The notes below the pieces were generated by a model. It searched no databases, had not been told where the DNA came from, and was given only the letters and a program-made list of their open reading frames with translations. The position numbers were made by a program, and so were the translations under genes. This document shows positions 11,493-21,409 of a stretch of 64,000 nt of DNA, piece by piece. How positions within the stretch are numbered: position 1 is the stretch's first letter; the number at the start of each line of letters is the position of its first letter. This DNA is from Enterococcus sp. MMGLQ5-1 (GTDB lineage Bacteria > Bacillota > Bacilli > Lactobacillales > Streptococcaceae). The stretch is taken from positions 107,754 to 171,753 of the forward strand of contig NZ_JABJXU010000006.1 of assembly GCF_013155265.1 (NCBI RefSeq), in the 5' to 3' direction.

Positions 11493-12461
11493 TTATTTAC
11501 CTTGACTAGACCATTCTTGATATAAACTAGCCATCATCTTAACACCTAGTAAGGTTAATTCAGGCGTCATCATATCTGAAATCAACTCACCAGCTAGAAT
11601 TTTTTGATTGACATGATCAACCTCAAACTTAAAATCACTAGTAAAAGAAGCTTCGATAACTTCACTTGAACCATTATCATAGTTGATTTTTGCTTTTTGA
11701 GCACGCCAAAACTCTGGTATGACAATCTCACCTTTACTGCCAATAATTTTTAATTGCTTTTTTAAGCCTTTTCGAGTGGTCAAATAAATATTAGCCAATA
11801 TCCCCGTTTCAAAACCAAGATGAATCATACTTTGAATATCAGAGCTCCCAGAAGGTAGCTGGGCAATACCATTAAAATCTTTAACCTTTTTATCTAAAAT
11901 AAATGGTAAATAGCTAAATGCATATGGTGCCATAAAATGAACCGTGCCACCACCTGCTGATAAATCCTGAAACCATTTGATATGGTCAACCGAGGCATAG
12001 GCGGTGACCGAAAAGACAGAAATAATCTCACCAATCCGTTTTTCTTCAATAATTGCTTTAATTTTTTGAGTCATTGGTAAAAATAAGGATTTCTGCGCTT
12101 CCATCAAAAACACCTGCTGTTCTTTAGCAAGCTTAAAAAGCATTTTGGCTTGTTGATATTCAAGCGTAAATGGCTTTTCCAATAAAACGTGCTTGCCAGC
12201 TAAAATGGCATTTTTGGCGGTGTGAAAATGCCCCGCATTATAATTTGCAATATAAATCACATCAATGTCTGGATTATCAAATAATTCAGCTTCACTGCCA
12301 TAATACGCTGGTATTTGATACTTTTCAGCATATGCCTGAGCATTTTCAAGCCGTCTTGAACAAATTGCTGCCACATGACCAAATTGGCTCTCACGAACGC
12401 CTGTGATAAATCTTGGCACAACTTGGGCAGTAGAAACAATACCATAATTAACCTTTTTCAT
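11493..12461 (-). CDS. Gfo/Idh/MocA family oxidoreductase
   Basis: This is a cytoplasmic NAD(P)-dependent dehydrogenase of about 322 residues. The N-terminal Rossmann domain starts KVNYGIVSTAQVVPRF and includes the family motif LLEKPFTL, containing the catalytic-region EKP. The C-terminal domain is the expected alpha/beta half. Substrates in this family are sugars, inositols or diols, and nothing in the context narrows that down. I place the start at ATG 12461; a TTG six bases earlier leaves only four bases after the AGGAG site. Confidence 0.85.
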   Translation of the reverse strand: MKKVNYGIVSTAQVVPRFITGVRESQFGHVAAICSRRLENAQAYAEKYQIPAYYGSEAELFDNPDIDVIYIANYNAGHFHTAKNAILAGKHVLLEKPFTLEYQQAKMLFKLAKEQQVFLMEAQKSLFLPMTQKIKAIIEEKRIGEIISVFSVTAYASVDHIKWFQDLSAGGGTVHFMAPYAFSYLPFILDKKVKDFNGIAQLPSGSSDIQSMIHLGFETGILANIYLTTRKGLKKQLKIIGSKGEIVIPEFWRAQKAKINYDNGSSEVIEASFTSDFKFEVDHVNQKILAGELISDMMTPELTLLGVKMMASLYQEWSSQGK

Positions 12462-12547
12462 TTTCAACGTACTCCTTTACTTGCTGGAAGAAAGATTTTG
12501 CAATTTCTCTAATGCTATTAAACCATATTTTAATTGATAATATTCAG

Positions 12548-12752
12548 TTAGACGACAATTCTCAAAAAATATTGACGCCATTGCGGTAAATCAACTACGA
12601 AATCAAAATCCTCCGAAGTAATCAATTGAAATACCATTCGGCTTTTTTCGCTGTAAGTAAAATCCTTCTAAAAGGATTTTGGCAGGTACTAAATCTTCAG
12701 CTTCTGTCATTTCTACATGAGCTAAATGAGCAAACCATTTATAAATCCTCAT
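12548..12752 (-). pseudogene. Possible decayed gene fragment in the intergenic region
   Basis: Between the oxidoreductase and phoU there is a 49-codon minus-strand reading frame (MRIYKWFAHLAHVEM..., 12603-12752). A +1 frame continues it as DFDFVVDLPQWRQYFLR up to 12548. The composition looks protein-like, yet no Shine-Dalgarno sequence precedes the ATG and the frame is broken. I do not recognise the family. It may equally be chance open frame. Confidence 0.25.
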
Positions 12753-12802
12753 TTACTGACTGACACTTAAAGCACTAGCTTTAATTTTAAAACTAGACAA
12801 AA

Positions 12803-12839
12803 AAATATCCCTTATTTACTACGAAATAAAGAGATATTT
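12803..12839 (-). terminator. Intrinsic terminator of the pst-phoU operon
   Basis: AAATATC...TTATTT on the plus strand pairs with AAATAAA...GATATTT around a 6-base loop. On the minus strand the hairpin follows the phoU stop closely and is trailed by T-rich sequence. Confidence 0.65.
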
Positions 12840-12854
12840 ATTTTTTATTATAGC

Positions 12855-13529
12855 TTATTCAATTGTATTATTATTTGATAATTCAGTAATTTTACCTGTC
12901 TTTAAATAAACAATCCATTCACATAAATTAGTTGAATAATCACCAATACGTTCTAGGTAGGTACAAACATGTAAATAGTCATTACCCGCCACTATTGTCT
13001 CTGGATTTTCTTTGATTGCTGAAATTGCGTGGCTTCTAATTTCATTAAACATTTTATTTATTTTATTGTCCCATGTCGCGACCTCACGAGCACGATCGGC
13101 ATCAGATTGAATATAAGCATTAAGTGCTGCATCCAGCATTTTTTTTACTTCCTCACCCATAATTGAAATTTCCTTTTCAATCTCTGGTAAACGCTCTTCC
13201 CCTTTCATATGAATGGTGCTCTTACAAATCGAGACCGCATGATCGCCCATTCTTTCAAGATCACTTGAAGCTTTTAGAACAGTTATTACAGTTCTCAAAT
13301 CAGTTGAAACTGGCTGCTGCAATGCGATAATTTCAAATGATTTCTTTTCAAGCTTAATTTCCAGCTCATTGATTTCTTCATCATCTTCAATTACTTCCTT
13401 TGCTAAATCCTTATCATGTGAGACAAAGGCTCGAACTGCCTTATTTAATTGCGCAGATACCTGTGTTCCCATCGAATAAAATTGATTGTGTAGCTTATTA
13501 AGCTGCTCTTCAAATTGTGTCCTTAACAT
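12855..13529 (-). CDS. phoU: Phosphate-specific transport system accessory protein PhoU
   Basis: PhoU modulates phosphate uptake by the Pst transporter and signalling through the PhoR/PhoP pair. The 224 residues are all-helical and contain two copies of the PhoU fold with the repeated E/DxxxD motifs (DLERMGDHAVSICK in the first half, YLERIGDYSTNLCEW in the second). It is the last gene of the pst operon, 26 bases after pstB, and a terminator follows. Confidence 0.95.
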   Translation of the reverse strand: MLRTQFEEQLNKLHNQFYSMGTQVSAQLNKAVRAFVSHDKDLAKEVIEDDEEINELEIKLEKKSFEIIALQQPVSTDLRTVITVLKASSDLERMGDHAVSICKSTIHMKGEERLPEIEKEISIMGEEVKKMLDAALNAYIQSDADRAREVATWDNKINKMFNEIRSHAISAIKENPETIVAGNDYLHVCTYLERIGDYSTNLCEWIVYLKTGKITELSNNNTIE

Positions 13530-13555
13530 AGCTTTTCTCCTTTAATTTACCCTTA

Positions 13556-14314
13556 TTATCCAAATTTACCTGTAATATAATCCTCCGTTTGCTGCTCCTT
13601 AGGATTTAAGAAAATATTTTTGGTCCGATCATATTCAATTAAGCTACCGTCTAAAAAGAATGCTGTTCGATCTGAAATTCGAGAGGCCTGTTGCATATTG
13701 TGGGTAACAATAATCATTGTATACTTCTGCTTTAATTCTAAAAGCATTGCCTCAATTTTACCTGATGAAATCGGATCTAAGGCACTTGTTGGCTCATCTA
13801 ATAAAATAACATCTGGGTTCACTGCTAAAACTCGCGCGATGCAAACCCGCTGCTGCTGTCCACCTGACAAGCCAAGTGCTGATTGATGTAGCTTATCTTT
13901 TACTTCCTCCCAAATTGAAGCATCCTTTAAGCTTTTCTCTACCGCTTCATCTAAGATTAGCTTATCCTTTACGCCATTTAAACGCAATCCATAGACAACA
14001 TTTTCGTAAATTGAGAAGGGAAAGGGATTGGGCTGCTGAAAAACCATGCCAATTTCTTTTCTTAATTTAACAGTATCCATCTTTGCACCATAAATATTTT
14101 GCTGTTGATAATTAATTGTTCCTGTAATAGTAACCCCTGGCACTAAATCATTCATCCGATTGATTGAGCGCAATAAGGTTGACTTACCAGAGCCCGATGG
14201 ACCAATCAGAGCTGTAATTTCACCTTTATAATAATCCATTGTAATATTATTAAGACTTTTTTTCTTTCCATAATATAACGATAAATCATTAACACTAATA
14301 ATAGTTTCTGACAT
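13556..14314 (-). CDS. pstB: Phosphate ABC transporter ATP-binding protein (second copy)
   Basis: This ATPase subunit drives phosphate import. The 252 residues contain GPSGSGKST (Walker A), LSGGQQQR (signature), [13 protein letters not shown] (Walker B) and the H-loop [12 protein letters not shown], all intact. It is one of two adjacent pstB genes, an arrangement common in Lactobacillales and Bacillus. The two copies are clearly diverged paralogues rather than a recent duplication. Confidence 0.95.
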   Translation of the reverse strand: MSETIISVNDLSLYYGKKKSLNNITMDYYKGEITALIGPSGSGKSTLLRSINRMNDLVPGVTITGTINYQQQNIYGAKMDTVKLRKEIGMVFQQPNPFPFSIYENVVYGLRLNGVKDKLILDEAVEKSLKDASIWEEVKDKLHQSALGLSGGQQQRVCIARVLAVNPDVILLDEPTSALDPISSGKIEAMLLELKQKYTMIIVTHNMQQASRISDRTAFFLDGSLIEYDRTKNIFLNPKEQQTEDYITGKFG

Positions 14315-14366
14315 ACCTACTCCTCTTCATCTAAAAACGTTATTCACTGCTATATCTGCTTTAAAA

Positions 14367-15167
14367 CTAACCAAAATGACCAGAAACATAATCTTCGGTT
14401 GGTTTTAATTTCGGTCTCGTAAAAATTTTCTTAGTATGATCATATTCAATCAAATCACCTGCATAGAAAAAAGCAGTATAATCACTAATCCGAGCTGCCT
14501 GCTGCATATTATGAGTAACAATAATAATAGAATAATCATTTTTTAATTGAATTAAAGTTTCCTCTACGACTGATGTAGAAATCGGATCAAGGGCACTTGC
14601 GGGCTCGTCTAGTAATAATATATCTGGCTTAAGGGCAATCGCACGCGCGATACATAAACGTTGCTGCTGTCCACCAGATAAGGCCAAGGCTGATTTATTA
14701 AGCTCATCTTTGACCTGATCCCAAAGCGCCGCCTGCTTCAAGCTTGTTTCAACCGCCTCATCAAGCTTCGCTTTGTCTGTAATACCATGACGCTCCAAAG
14801 CAAAAGTAATATTTTTATAAATTGATTTTGCAAATGGATTGGGTCGTTGAAACACCATACCAATATGCTTACGCATTTCATAAACATTAACTGCAGATTG
14901 ATTAATATCAATGCCCTTGTAATCAATTTCACCTGTCACTTTCGCACTCGCAATCGTATCATTCATTCGATTTAAAGAACGAAGATAGGTAGATTTACCA
15001 GACCCTGACGGTCCTATTAATGCAGTAATTTTATTCCTTTCAAAGCGCATATCAACACCCTTAATCGATTCATTATTACCATAATAAACATGTAAATTTT
15101 TGGTTGAAAGCGCAATTTCTTTATCCTCCAGCGTAATAATATGACGCTGACTAAAATCATAAGCCAA
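14367..15167 (-). CDS. pstB: Phosphate ABC transporter ATP-binding protein (first copy)
   Basis: This second ATPase of the Pst importer has 266 residues with an N-terminal extension of about 20 residues (YDFSQRHIITLEDKEIAL) relative to its neighbour. Walker [10 protein letters not shown], signature LSGGQQQR and Walker B ILLLDEPASALDP are complete. It begins 12 bases after pstA and precedes the other pstB by 52 bases. Having two copies may allow alternative ATPase subunits on one PstCA core; that is inference. Confidence 0.95.
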   Translation of the reverse strand: MAYDFSQRHIITLEDKEIALSTKNLHVYYGNNESIKGVDMRFERNKITALIGPSGSGKSTYLRSLNRMNDTIASAKVTGEIDYKGIDINQSAVNVYEMRKHIGMVFQRPNPFAKSIYKNITFALERHGITDKAKLDEAVETSLKQAALWDQVKDELNKSALALSGGQQQRLCIARAIALKPDILLLDEPASALDPISTSVVEETLIQLKNDYSIIIVTHNMQQAARISDYTAFFYAGDLIEYDHTKKIFTRPKLKPTEDYVSGHFG

Positions 15168-15179
15168 ATTCTTTCCTCC

Positions 15180-16067
15180 TTATGCCGATGTTAATTTGGC
15201 ATGCAATTTTTTACCGATAAATCTTGCCACTAAATTAAATAGTAAGACCACCAAAATTAACACAGCCGAAGCGCCTGCTGAAACCTGCGCAGCATCGGGA
15301 ATATTGCCTTCACTATTTACTTTCCAAATATGAACAGCGAGTGTTTCCGCTTGTCTAAAAATACTAATCGGACTTGACACCGAAAGCGGATTCCAGTTTG
15401 ACCAATCTAAAGCTGGCGCCGACTGTCCTGCAGTGTAAATCAAGGCTGCTGCCTCACCGAAAATACGACCGCTGCTCAAAACAATACCTGTCACAATTCC
15501 CGGTAAAGCTTCTGGAATAATAACGTGTAAAACAGTTTCCCATCTTGATAAGCCAAGTGCTAAGCCAGCCTCACGCTGCGTGAAAGAAATGGCCTTTAAG
15601 CTCTCTTCAACATTTCTCGTCATCAAGGGCAAATTAAAGACAGTGAGTGCCAAGGCGCCTGAAAGAATTGAAAAGCCGTAACCAATTTGAATTACAAATA
15701 TTAAAAAGCCAAATAAACCAACGACTACCGAGGGTAAAGAGCTTAATATTTCAATTGCTGTTCTGATTAAACGTGTAAGCCAGTTGTCCTTCGCATACTC
15801 TGATAGAAAAATACCAGCTCCGAGAGAAATAGGAAAACTAATCAGCATGGTAATTAATAATAAGAAAAAGGAATTAAATAATTGAATACCGATGCCACCC
15901 CCGGCTTCATAGGATTTGGCTGGACTCGTCAAAAAATGCCAAGAAACATGAGGTAAGCCCTTTATCAGAATATAAAATAATAAGGAAGCCAGAATTAAAA
16001 CGATTAGAGCTGAGATTAAATATAAAATACCTGTTGCAATTTTATCTACTTTTTTGGCATTCATCAT
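15180..16067 (-). CDS. pstA: Phosphate ABC transporter permease PstA
   Basis: This is an integral membrane permease of 295 residues with about six transmembrane helices. The binding-protein-dependent transport signature is seen around EAGLALGLSRWETVLHVIIPEALPGIVTG. The start codon overlaps the pstC stop by four bases (ATGA), consistent with coupled translation. With PstC it forms the phosphate channel energised by the PstB ATPases. Confidence 0.95.
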   Translation of the reverse strand: MMNAKKVDKIATGILYLISALIVLILASLLFYILIKGLPHVSWHFLTSPAKSYEAGGGIGIQLFNSFFLLLITMLISFPISLGAGIFLSEYAKDNWLTRLIRTAIEILSSLPSVVVGLFGFLIFVIQIGYGFSILSGALALTVFNLPLMTRNVEESLKAISFTQREAGLALGLSRWETVLHVIIPEALPGIVTGIVLSSGRIFGEAAALIYTAGQSAPALDWSNWNPLSVSSPISIFRQAETLAVHIWKVNSEGNIPDAAQVSAGASAVLILVVLLFNLVARFIGKKLHAKLTSA

Positions 16068-16981
16068 TTTAGCGCTCCCTTCTTAGCAATCATGCGCATC
16101 GTAATATTAAAAATTAATGACATTACTAATAGTAATAACGCAAGTGACCATAAAACGTTATTTTCTAAGGTTCCCATAATTGTATTACCGATACCCATTG
16201 TTAAAACGGAGGTTAAGGTCGAGGCAGGTGTAATAAGACTGGTTGGCATAACTGCAGAATTACCAACAACCATTTGAATTGCTAACGCCTCGCCGAACGC
16301 TCTCGCCATACCAAAAACAACCGCTGTTAAAATTCCAGGCGTTGCAGCACGAAGTAAAACTCGCCAAATTGTTTGCCATCTTGTTGCCCCAAGGCCTAAG
16401 GAAGCCTCTTTATAAAACCTTGGTACAGCCCTTAAAGCATCAACCGTCATTGAAGTAACTGTTGGTAAAATCATCACAAACAAAACAAATGTGCCTGATA
16501 GAATACCAAATCCAGTGCCACCAAAAACATTGCGCACAAAAGGAACAATGACTGTTAAACCAATGAAGCCATAGACAACTGAAGGAATACCCACCAATAA
16601 TTCAATAACTGGTTGTAATATTTTTGCACCACGTTTTGGTGAAATTTCAGTCATAAAAATTGCGGCACCGATTGCAAAAGGCGTTGCAACTAAGGCCGAT
16701 AATAAAGTCACAATCAATGAGCCAAGAAACATCGGTAATGCACCAACCATTGGTTTACCATCACTACCTAGCTGGCTTGGATCCCATTGTGTACCGAATA
16801 AAAATTTAAAGATATTAACCTTATCAACAAAAAAGGTTGACAGACCCTTTTGAGCAACGAAAAGGAAAATCATTGCTACCACGATTACAATTAAACTAAT
16901 ACAGCAAAATGTAATGGTTTTACCAAATCGTTCTAATCTAGTACGTTTAGACTTTTTAAGTAATTCTTGATTAATTTCCAA
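16064..16981 (-). CDS. pstC: Phosphate ABC transporter permease PstC
   Basis: This is the partner permease of PstA, 305 residues with about six membrane helices and the EAA-like loop EASLGLGATRWQTIWRVLLRAATPGILTA. Translation starts at TTG 16981, preceded by AAGGAG with a suitable gap; the first ATG downstream would remove the conserved N-terminal region. The gap of 213 bases to pstS includes a 9-bp inverted repeat (AACATTAAA/TTTAATGTT) that may help set higher pstS mRNA levels. Confidence 0.95.
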   Translation of the reverse strand: MEINQELLKKSKRTRLERFGKTITFCCISLIVIVVAMIFLFVAQKGLSTFFVDKVNIFKFLFGTQWDPSQLGSDGKPMVGALPMFLGSLIVTLLSALVATPFAIGAAIFMTEISPKRGAKILQPVIELLVGIPSVVYGFIGLTVIVPFVRNVFGGTGFGILSGTFVLFVMILPTVTSMTVDALRAVPRFYKEASLGLGATRWQTIWRVLLRAATPGILTAVVFGMARAFGEALAIQMVVGNSAVMPTSLITPASTLTSVLTMGIGNTIMGTLENNVLWSLALLLLVMSLIFNITMRMIAKKGALK

Positions 16982-17194
16982 ACTGTTCTCCTTATCTCAA
17001 AAGCTGAAACGACCGTTTAGCAGTATACCGTTTTTAGATTACTATAACATTAAAGCTGCCAAAGCGACTTACTTACTATTTATTTAATGTTGCTAATCCA
17101 CGGCAGACAATGCATCTTATTAAATTTTCTCCTTAAGCATTGACAAAGTGCTGATCGTAAAGCTAGATTACTCTCCATAATTATTATTTATCAA

Positions 17195-18049
17195 TTAATT
17201 GGCAATTAGCTCACCTGCAGCATCACGTTTAACCTGCATCGAATGGACAGAAATGTATCCTAATTTTGTTACCAAATTATTTTGCACCTCTTCACTTAAC
17301 ATATAGGTCAAGAAATCTTTGGCTAACTCAGTTGGCTCACCTTTAGTATACATATGTTCATATGCCCAAATTTTCCAATCATTTATCTGCACATTAGCCT
17401 CTGTTGGCTTAACCCCATCGAGCGTTAGTGTTTTTACTGTTTTATCAACATAGCTAAACGCAACATAACTAATCGCTCCGGGTGTTTCCGCAACAATTGA
17501 ACGCACCGTGCCAGAGGAATCCTGTTCCTGTGATTTTTTAGCAGCCTTACCATCCATAACCCATTTTTCAAATGTTGCTCTAGTACCAGAGCCATTCGCT
17601 CGATTTAAAATAACGATTTTTAGATTTTTACCACCAACCTCTTGCCAATTGGTAATCTCTCCTGTAAAAATTTTTCTAAGCTGCTCAGTCGTTATACCGT
17701 CAACACCAACATTTTTATTGACAATCGGTGTAATACCGACTACTGCGACCTGATGATCAACGAGCTCATCAGCCTTGATGCCGTCTTTTTCCTCAGCAAA
17801 AACATCTGAATTTCCAATCTGTACAGCACCCGCCTGAACTTGAGAAAGCCCTGTCCCTGAGCCGCCACCTTGGACATTAATAAATCTTCCGGGATTTTCA
17901 TTAGAATAACTCTCGCCAGCAGTTTCGACAAGCGGCTGGAGTGCAGTAGAGCCAACCGCAGTGATTGATTCACCCTTATCAATCCACTTTGCACAGCCTG
18001 AAAGCAATAAGCAGCTTAATAAACCTACACAAATTAATAATTTCTTCAT
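17195..18049 (-). CDS. pstS: Phosphate-binding lipoprotein PstS
   Basis: This is the extracytoplasmic phosphate receptor of the Pst transporter. The 284 residues open with a lipoprotein signal peptide whose lipobox LLSGC places the lipid-modified Cys at residue 19. The phosphate-binding motifs [19 protein letters not shown] and [12 protein letters not shown] are present. It is the first gene of the operon, with a PhoP-box-like direct repeat about 180 bases upstream. Confidence 0.95.
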   Translation of the reverse strand: MKKLLICVGLLSCLLLSGCAKWIDKGESITAVGSTALQPLVETAGESYSNENPGRFINVQGGGSGTGLSQVQAGAVQIGNSDVFAEEKDGIKADELVDHQVAVVGITPIVNKNVGVDGITTEQLRKIFTGEITNWQEVGGKNLKIVILNRANGSGTRATFEKWVMDGKAAKKSQEQDSSGTVRSIVAETPGAISYVAFSYVDKTVKTLTLDGVKPTEANVQINDWKIWAYEHMYTKGEPTELAKDFLTYMLSEEVQNNLVTKLGYISVHSMQVKRDAAGELIAN

Positions 18050-18230
18050 AAAAATAATACGTCCTCTCGTCAGGTAATAACAATAAATCCTGCCAAATTG
18101 ATAAAAAAATAGGTTAAAATCGTCTAAAAAACAGTAAGCTTAGCAATTATTTCATAAAAAAAACTGATATATTCAGCTCGTTCAAATATTATCAGTTTAA
18201 ACTTGTAATACAAATTTTTTATGAAGCAAT

Positions 18231-18247
18231 TGTAAATTTTTTGTAAA
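18231..18247 (-). promoter_or_regulatory. PhoP-box-like direct repeat upstream of pstS
   Basis: On the minus strand TTTACA occurs twice with a 5-base AAAAA spacer, giving an 11-base period. This is the TTHACA-N5-TTHACA layout bound by PhoP in Bacillus-type phosphate regulons. It lies upstream of an AT-rich region with a GATAAT-type -10 candidate. Phosphate starvation control of pst is the natural reading. Confidence 0.55.
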
Positions 18248-18329
18248 TTTTTAAAAATAATTCAATTGACATATTTCAAAAATTAAATATGATTCAAAAT
18301 TTTCTAAAGTAAGCTGATTAATAAATTGC

Positions 18330-19802
18330 TTACAGTAATGGTGAAATCAATCGGGCAAGCCCTTCTTTCACTTTAATAATAAATGAACGCTGAGCATACA
18401 TTTCTGCCGTCAAAACTGTTGATACCTTTTCATCTCTGTAAAACTGTTCTTGAACAATCTCTGCAAACTCATCATTATAAATAATTGTATTGACCTCAAA
18501 ATCCAACATAAAGGATCGATTATCAATGTTTGCCGAACCAATTGATGCCAGCTGTCCATCAACAATCATTGTTTTAGCGTGGATAAAGCCTGGCTCATAG
18601 GTTTCAACAATTGCACCATATTCAATTAGCTCTGCGGCAAAGGAATAGGTAGCCCAATAAACAAAAATGTGATCGGGCTTGTTTGGAATCATTAGACGAA
18701 CCTTAACACCACTCATTAAAGCGAGCTTTAGGGCATCATGAATCGCATCATCTGGAATATAATAGGGCGTCTGGACTAGGATCTCTTTTTTAGCAAGATT
18801 TATCATTTTCAAATAAGTCATCTTAATCTGCTGCTGCATTGAATCTGGACCACTTGTTACCATCTGAACACGCATATGCCCAGTAGTTTCAATTACCTCT
18901 GGAAAAAAGCGTTTGATATCCTTAATTTTGGCAACCTCTTGTGAATTCCAATCCATAATAAATCTATTCTGGTAAGAAATAACTGCCCGTCCAACAATTC
19001 TCAAATGATTATCACGCCAGTAACCAAATTTCTTAACCTCACCCAGATACTCATCGCCTACATTAAAGCCACCCGTATAAGCAATTTTCCCGTCAATCAC
19101 CACAATCTTCCGATGATTTCGATAATTGAGGCGTGGATTAATCCAAGGTAAAAATAATGGGAAGAAGAAGACAACCTCGCCACCTAAGTCAATTAAGCTT
19201 TGAAAGTCCTTACGCTTAACACCATTGCTACCCCAAGCATCCAGTAATAAACGGACTGCTACACCTCGCTTTTGCGCTTCAAGCAGTGCCTGATAAACCC
19301 TTTTACCAAGGTTATCCATCCGAAAAATATAATACTCAAAATTAATTGTATCCTGAGCTTCATCAATGTCCTTCAACAAGGCCGCAAATTTTTCTTTGCC
19401 ATCTGTATAAAGAATCAGCTCATTATCCTCAGAAAAATATGATTGCTCATGAATGGATAACATATAAATTAATGACAATTCATCCAATATTTCCGATTCC
19501 TTTTTGATTTCTGTAATTTTACGAATGTCTGATTGTTGTTTAGATAATTCCTCTAACCCACCAATTTTCTTTTGAATTCTCAAATCAAAGAGTCGCGTAC
19601 TGCTAATCCCTCTTCCTAAGAAAATATAAAGAATAAAACCAACGATAGGAATAAATACTAAAATCAACAGCCAAGCCCAGGTGCTAGAGGTCTGCTTACG
19701 CTCTCGAAAAATAATAATTAAACTTAAAAATAAGTTAGCAATCAACAATAAAATGTATATATTTTGCATTATAAAACTCAAAATACTCTGAATAATCCAC
19801 AT
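18330..19802 (-). CDS. cls: Cardiolipin synthase
   Basis: This is a membrane-bound phospholipase D-type enzyme that joins two phosphatidylglycerol molecules into cardiolipin. The 490 residues begin with two transmembrane helices (about 10-28 and 38-60). Two HKD motifs follow: HRKIVVIDGKIAYTGG (about residue 230) and HAKTMIVDGQLASIGSANID (about residue 400). Length and order match the bacterial Cls family. It appears to be monocistronic, separated from lrgAB by a terminator. Confidence 0.95.
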   Translation of the reverse strand: MWIIQSILSFIMQNIYILLLIANLFLSLIIIFRERKQTSSTWAWLLILVFIPIVGFILYIFLGRGISSTRLFDLRIQKKIGGLEELSKQQSDIRKITEIKKESEILDELSLIYMLSIHEQSYFSEDNELILYTDGKEKFAALLKDIDEAQDTINFEYYIFRMDNLGKRVYQALLEAQKRGVAVRLLLDAWGSNGVKRKDFQSLIDLGGEVVFFFPLFLPWINPRLNYRNHRKIVVIDGKIAYTGGFNVGDEYLGEVKKFGYWRDNHLRIVGRAVISYQNRFIMDWNSQEVAKIKDIKRFFPEVIETTGHMRVQMVTSGPDSMQQQIKMTYLKMINLAKKEILVQTPYYIPDDAIHDALKLALMSGVKVRLMIPNKPDHIFVYWATYSFAAELIEYGAIVETYEPGFIHAKTMIVDGQLASIGSANIDNRSFMLDFEVNTIIYNDEFAEIVQEQFYRDEKVSTVLTAEMYAQRSFIIKVKEGLARLISPLL

Positions 19803-19877
19803 AATCTACTCCAAATTCATTTCAATAAAAATCTCCCAAAAGCAAAGTTATTTTCAGTATAATCGAAATTTCATCAT

Positions 19878-19913
19878 AAAAAAAGAAAGATTCAATACAA
19901 TCTCTCTTTTTTT
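19878..19913 (-). terminator. Intrinsic terminator after lrgB
   Basis: AAAAAGAGAGATT and AATCTTTCTTTTT (minus strand, one mismatch) enclose a short loop and end in a T-run. The hairpin lies between the lrgB stop and the cardiolipin synthase gene. Confidence 0.7.
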
Positions 19914-19939
19914 AAAATAATTATTTATTTTTTTTATTA

Positions 19940-20638
19940 TTAATTCAATATTAAGCTTGCAATAATCGGTGAAAAGATAACATACATAATGCCGGTAACT
20001 CCGATTGATAGCCCAGCCATCGCACCCTCAACCTTACCGTACTCCATCGCCTTGCCAGTACCGATTGCATGACCCGTACCACCTAGCGCAACACCAACCG
20101 CTACTGGATCATCTATTTTCAATAATTTTAAAATGCCCGGTCCTAAAACCGAAGTCAAAATACCTGTTGCGACGACAACTACCAGAGTAATCGTTGCCAA
20201 ACCATTCATTTTTTCCGTAATACCAACCGCCATTGCAGTCGTTACTGATTTAGGAAAAATAGAAATCGCAAGTAATGGCTTCATACCAAAAATTTTAGCA
20301 AAAATTGCTGTTAAGCTAATATTAACAATACTACCAATCGCACTACCAATAATAATTGAACGTGCATGGTGCTTCATCAAATGAAAAGTTAAATAAAGCG
20401 GAATCCCCAAGGCAACTGTCGAAGGAATAATTAATGTGTTTAAATAGACACCACCCTTATAATAATCTGCATAGGAAATACCCGTTATTTTCAAAAATAA
20501 AATAATTATGACCGTAGAAATTAACAACGGATTAGTCAATGCAGTTGTATACCTATAATGAAAACGTGAGGCAAGAAAATAAACTGAAATTGATAAAAGC
20601 AGACCGAAAAGAGGATTACTCGCCAACTGATGAATCAT
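19940..20638 (-). CDS. lrgB: LrgB family antiholin-like / CidB-LrgB transporter
   Basis: This is a polytopic membrane protein of 232 residues with about seven hydrophobic segments, including the family motifs FPKSVTTAMAVGITEKMNG and GTGHAIGTGKAMEYG. LrgB works with LrgA in membrane processes connected with murein hydrolase control and pyruvate uptake in streptococci and staphylococci. It overlaps lrgA by 23 bases, so the pair is a single translational unit. No LytTR regulator is encoded nearby. Confidence 0.93.
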   Translation of the reverse strand: MIHQLASNPLFGLLLSISVYFLASRFHYRYTTALTNPLLISTVIIILFLKITGISYADYYKGGVYLNTLIIPSTVALGIPLYLTFHLMKHHARSIIIGSAIGSIVNISLTAIFAKIFGMKPLLAISIFPKSVTTAMAVGITEKMNGLATITLVVVVATGILTSVLGPGILKLLKIDDPVAVGVALGGTGHAIGTGKAMEYGKVEGAMAGLSIGVTGIMYVIFSPIIASLILN

Positions 20639-21032
20639 TCTCTAACGCCTCCCTTTTAGCCATATCAACATAGTCGCCTTCATAACGCTTTTTAATCCAG
20701 CCGACAACCTTCCCAATAATCAAAATATTAACAAAGAGGGCAATCAAAATAATCAAAGTAATTTGCCACCAAAACTGAATAATATCATTAAAGTGAGCCA
20801 TAATCCCAACCCCAGCTGGTAAAAAAAGAATTGTCATATTCCCTAAGAGAAACTGACCTAGATCATGAATTTGTCTCAGTCGAATAACATGAAATTGCAG
20901 GGCTAAAAATAGTAAAATCATGCCGATAATACTACCTGGTATTGGCAAACTAAAAATATCTGAAATCATCTCGCCAATAAATGAAAATAATAAAATAAAC
21001 ATCAATTGTTTGTAAAATCTCAAACTCATCAT
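20616..21032 (-). CDS. lrgA: LrgA/CidA family holin-like protein
   Basis: This 138-residue protein has four hydrophobic segments and the family motif SLPIPGSIIGMILLFLAL near the N-terminus, with a charged C-terminal tail. It is the holin-like partner of LrgB directly downstream. Several start codons (ATG 21032, ATG 21029, TTG 21020) lie near one AGGAG site; I keep the first, but the TTG has the best spacing (9 bases). Confidence 0.92.
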   Translation of the reverse strand: MMSLRFYKQLMFILLFSFIGEMISDIFSLPIPGSIIGMILLFLALQFHVIRLRQIHDLGQFLLGNMTILFLPAGVGIMAHFNDIIQFWWQITLIILIALFVNILIIGKVVGWIKKRYEGDYVDMAKREALENDSSVGE

Positions 21033-21120
21033 CTCCTTTCAATATAATATCACTATTTTTCTGAAAAGTTTATGGAAATTATCGAAAATATTGCATTCAA
21101 TTATAGAAAATAAAAATAGC

Positions 21121-21161
21121 GGCTCTATCATAAATTGGACTGATAAATATTTTTATGAGCC
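21121..21161. repeat. Intergenic hairpin with IS-end-like sequence
   Basis: GGCTC-TA-TCATAAA pairs with TTTATGA-GCC across a 17-base loop. The GGCTCTATCATAAA edge resembles the terminal repeats of some ISL3-family insertion sequences, but I could not find a matching second end, so this is only a possible remnant. Confidence 0.35.
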
Positions 21162-21409
21162 TTAAAATAATCCAAAAAAATTGTCCTACAATAAAATTGC
21201 CCGTATATTTGTGAATAGGCCAATCTTTCCATGAAACATCGGGCAATCCGCATCACATGAGGCATAATTTAGAAGAGTTTCTAAAGCTACAGCATTCAGG
21301 GCATCATGACATAAAGTAACACTGTGGCTCGCACTCAAGTCTTTTATGTTGGAGGTGCTAATAGCTAAAAACATTATCGCTAGCCCTGCACACTTTAGGG
21401 TGTGCCACC

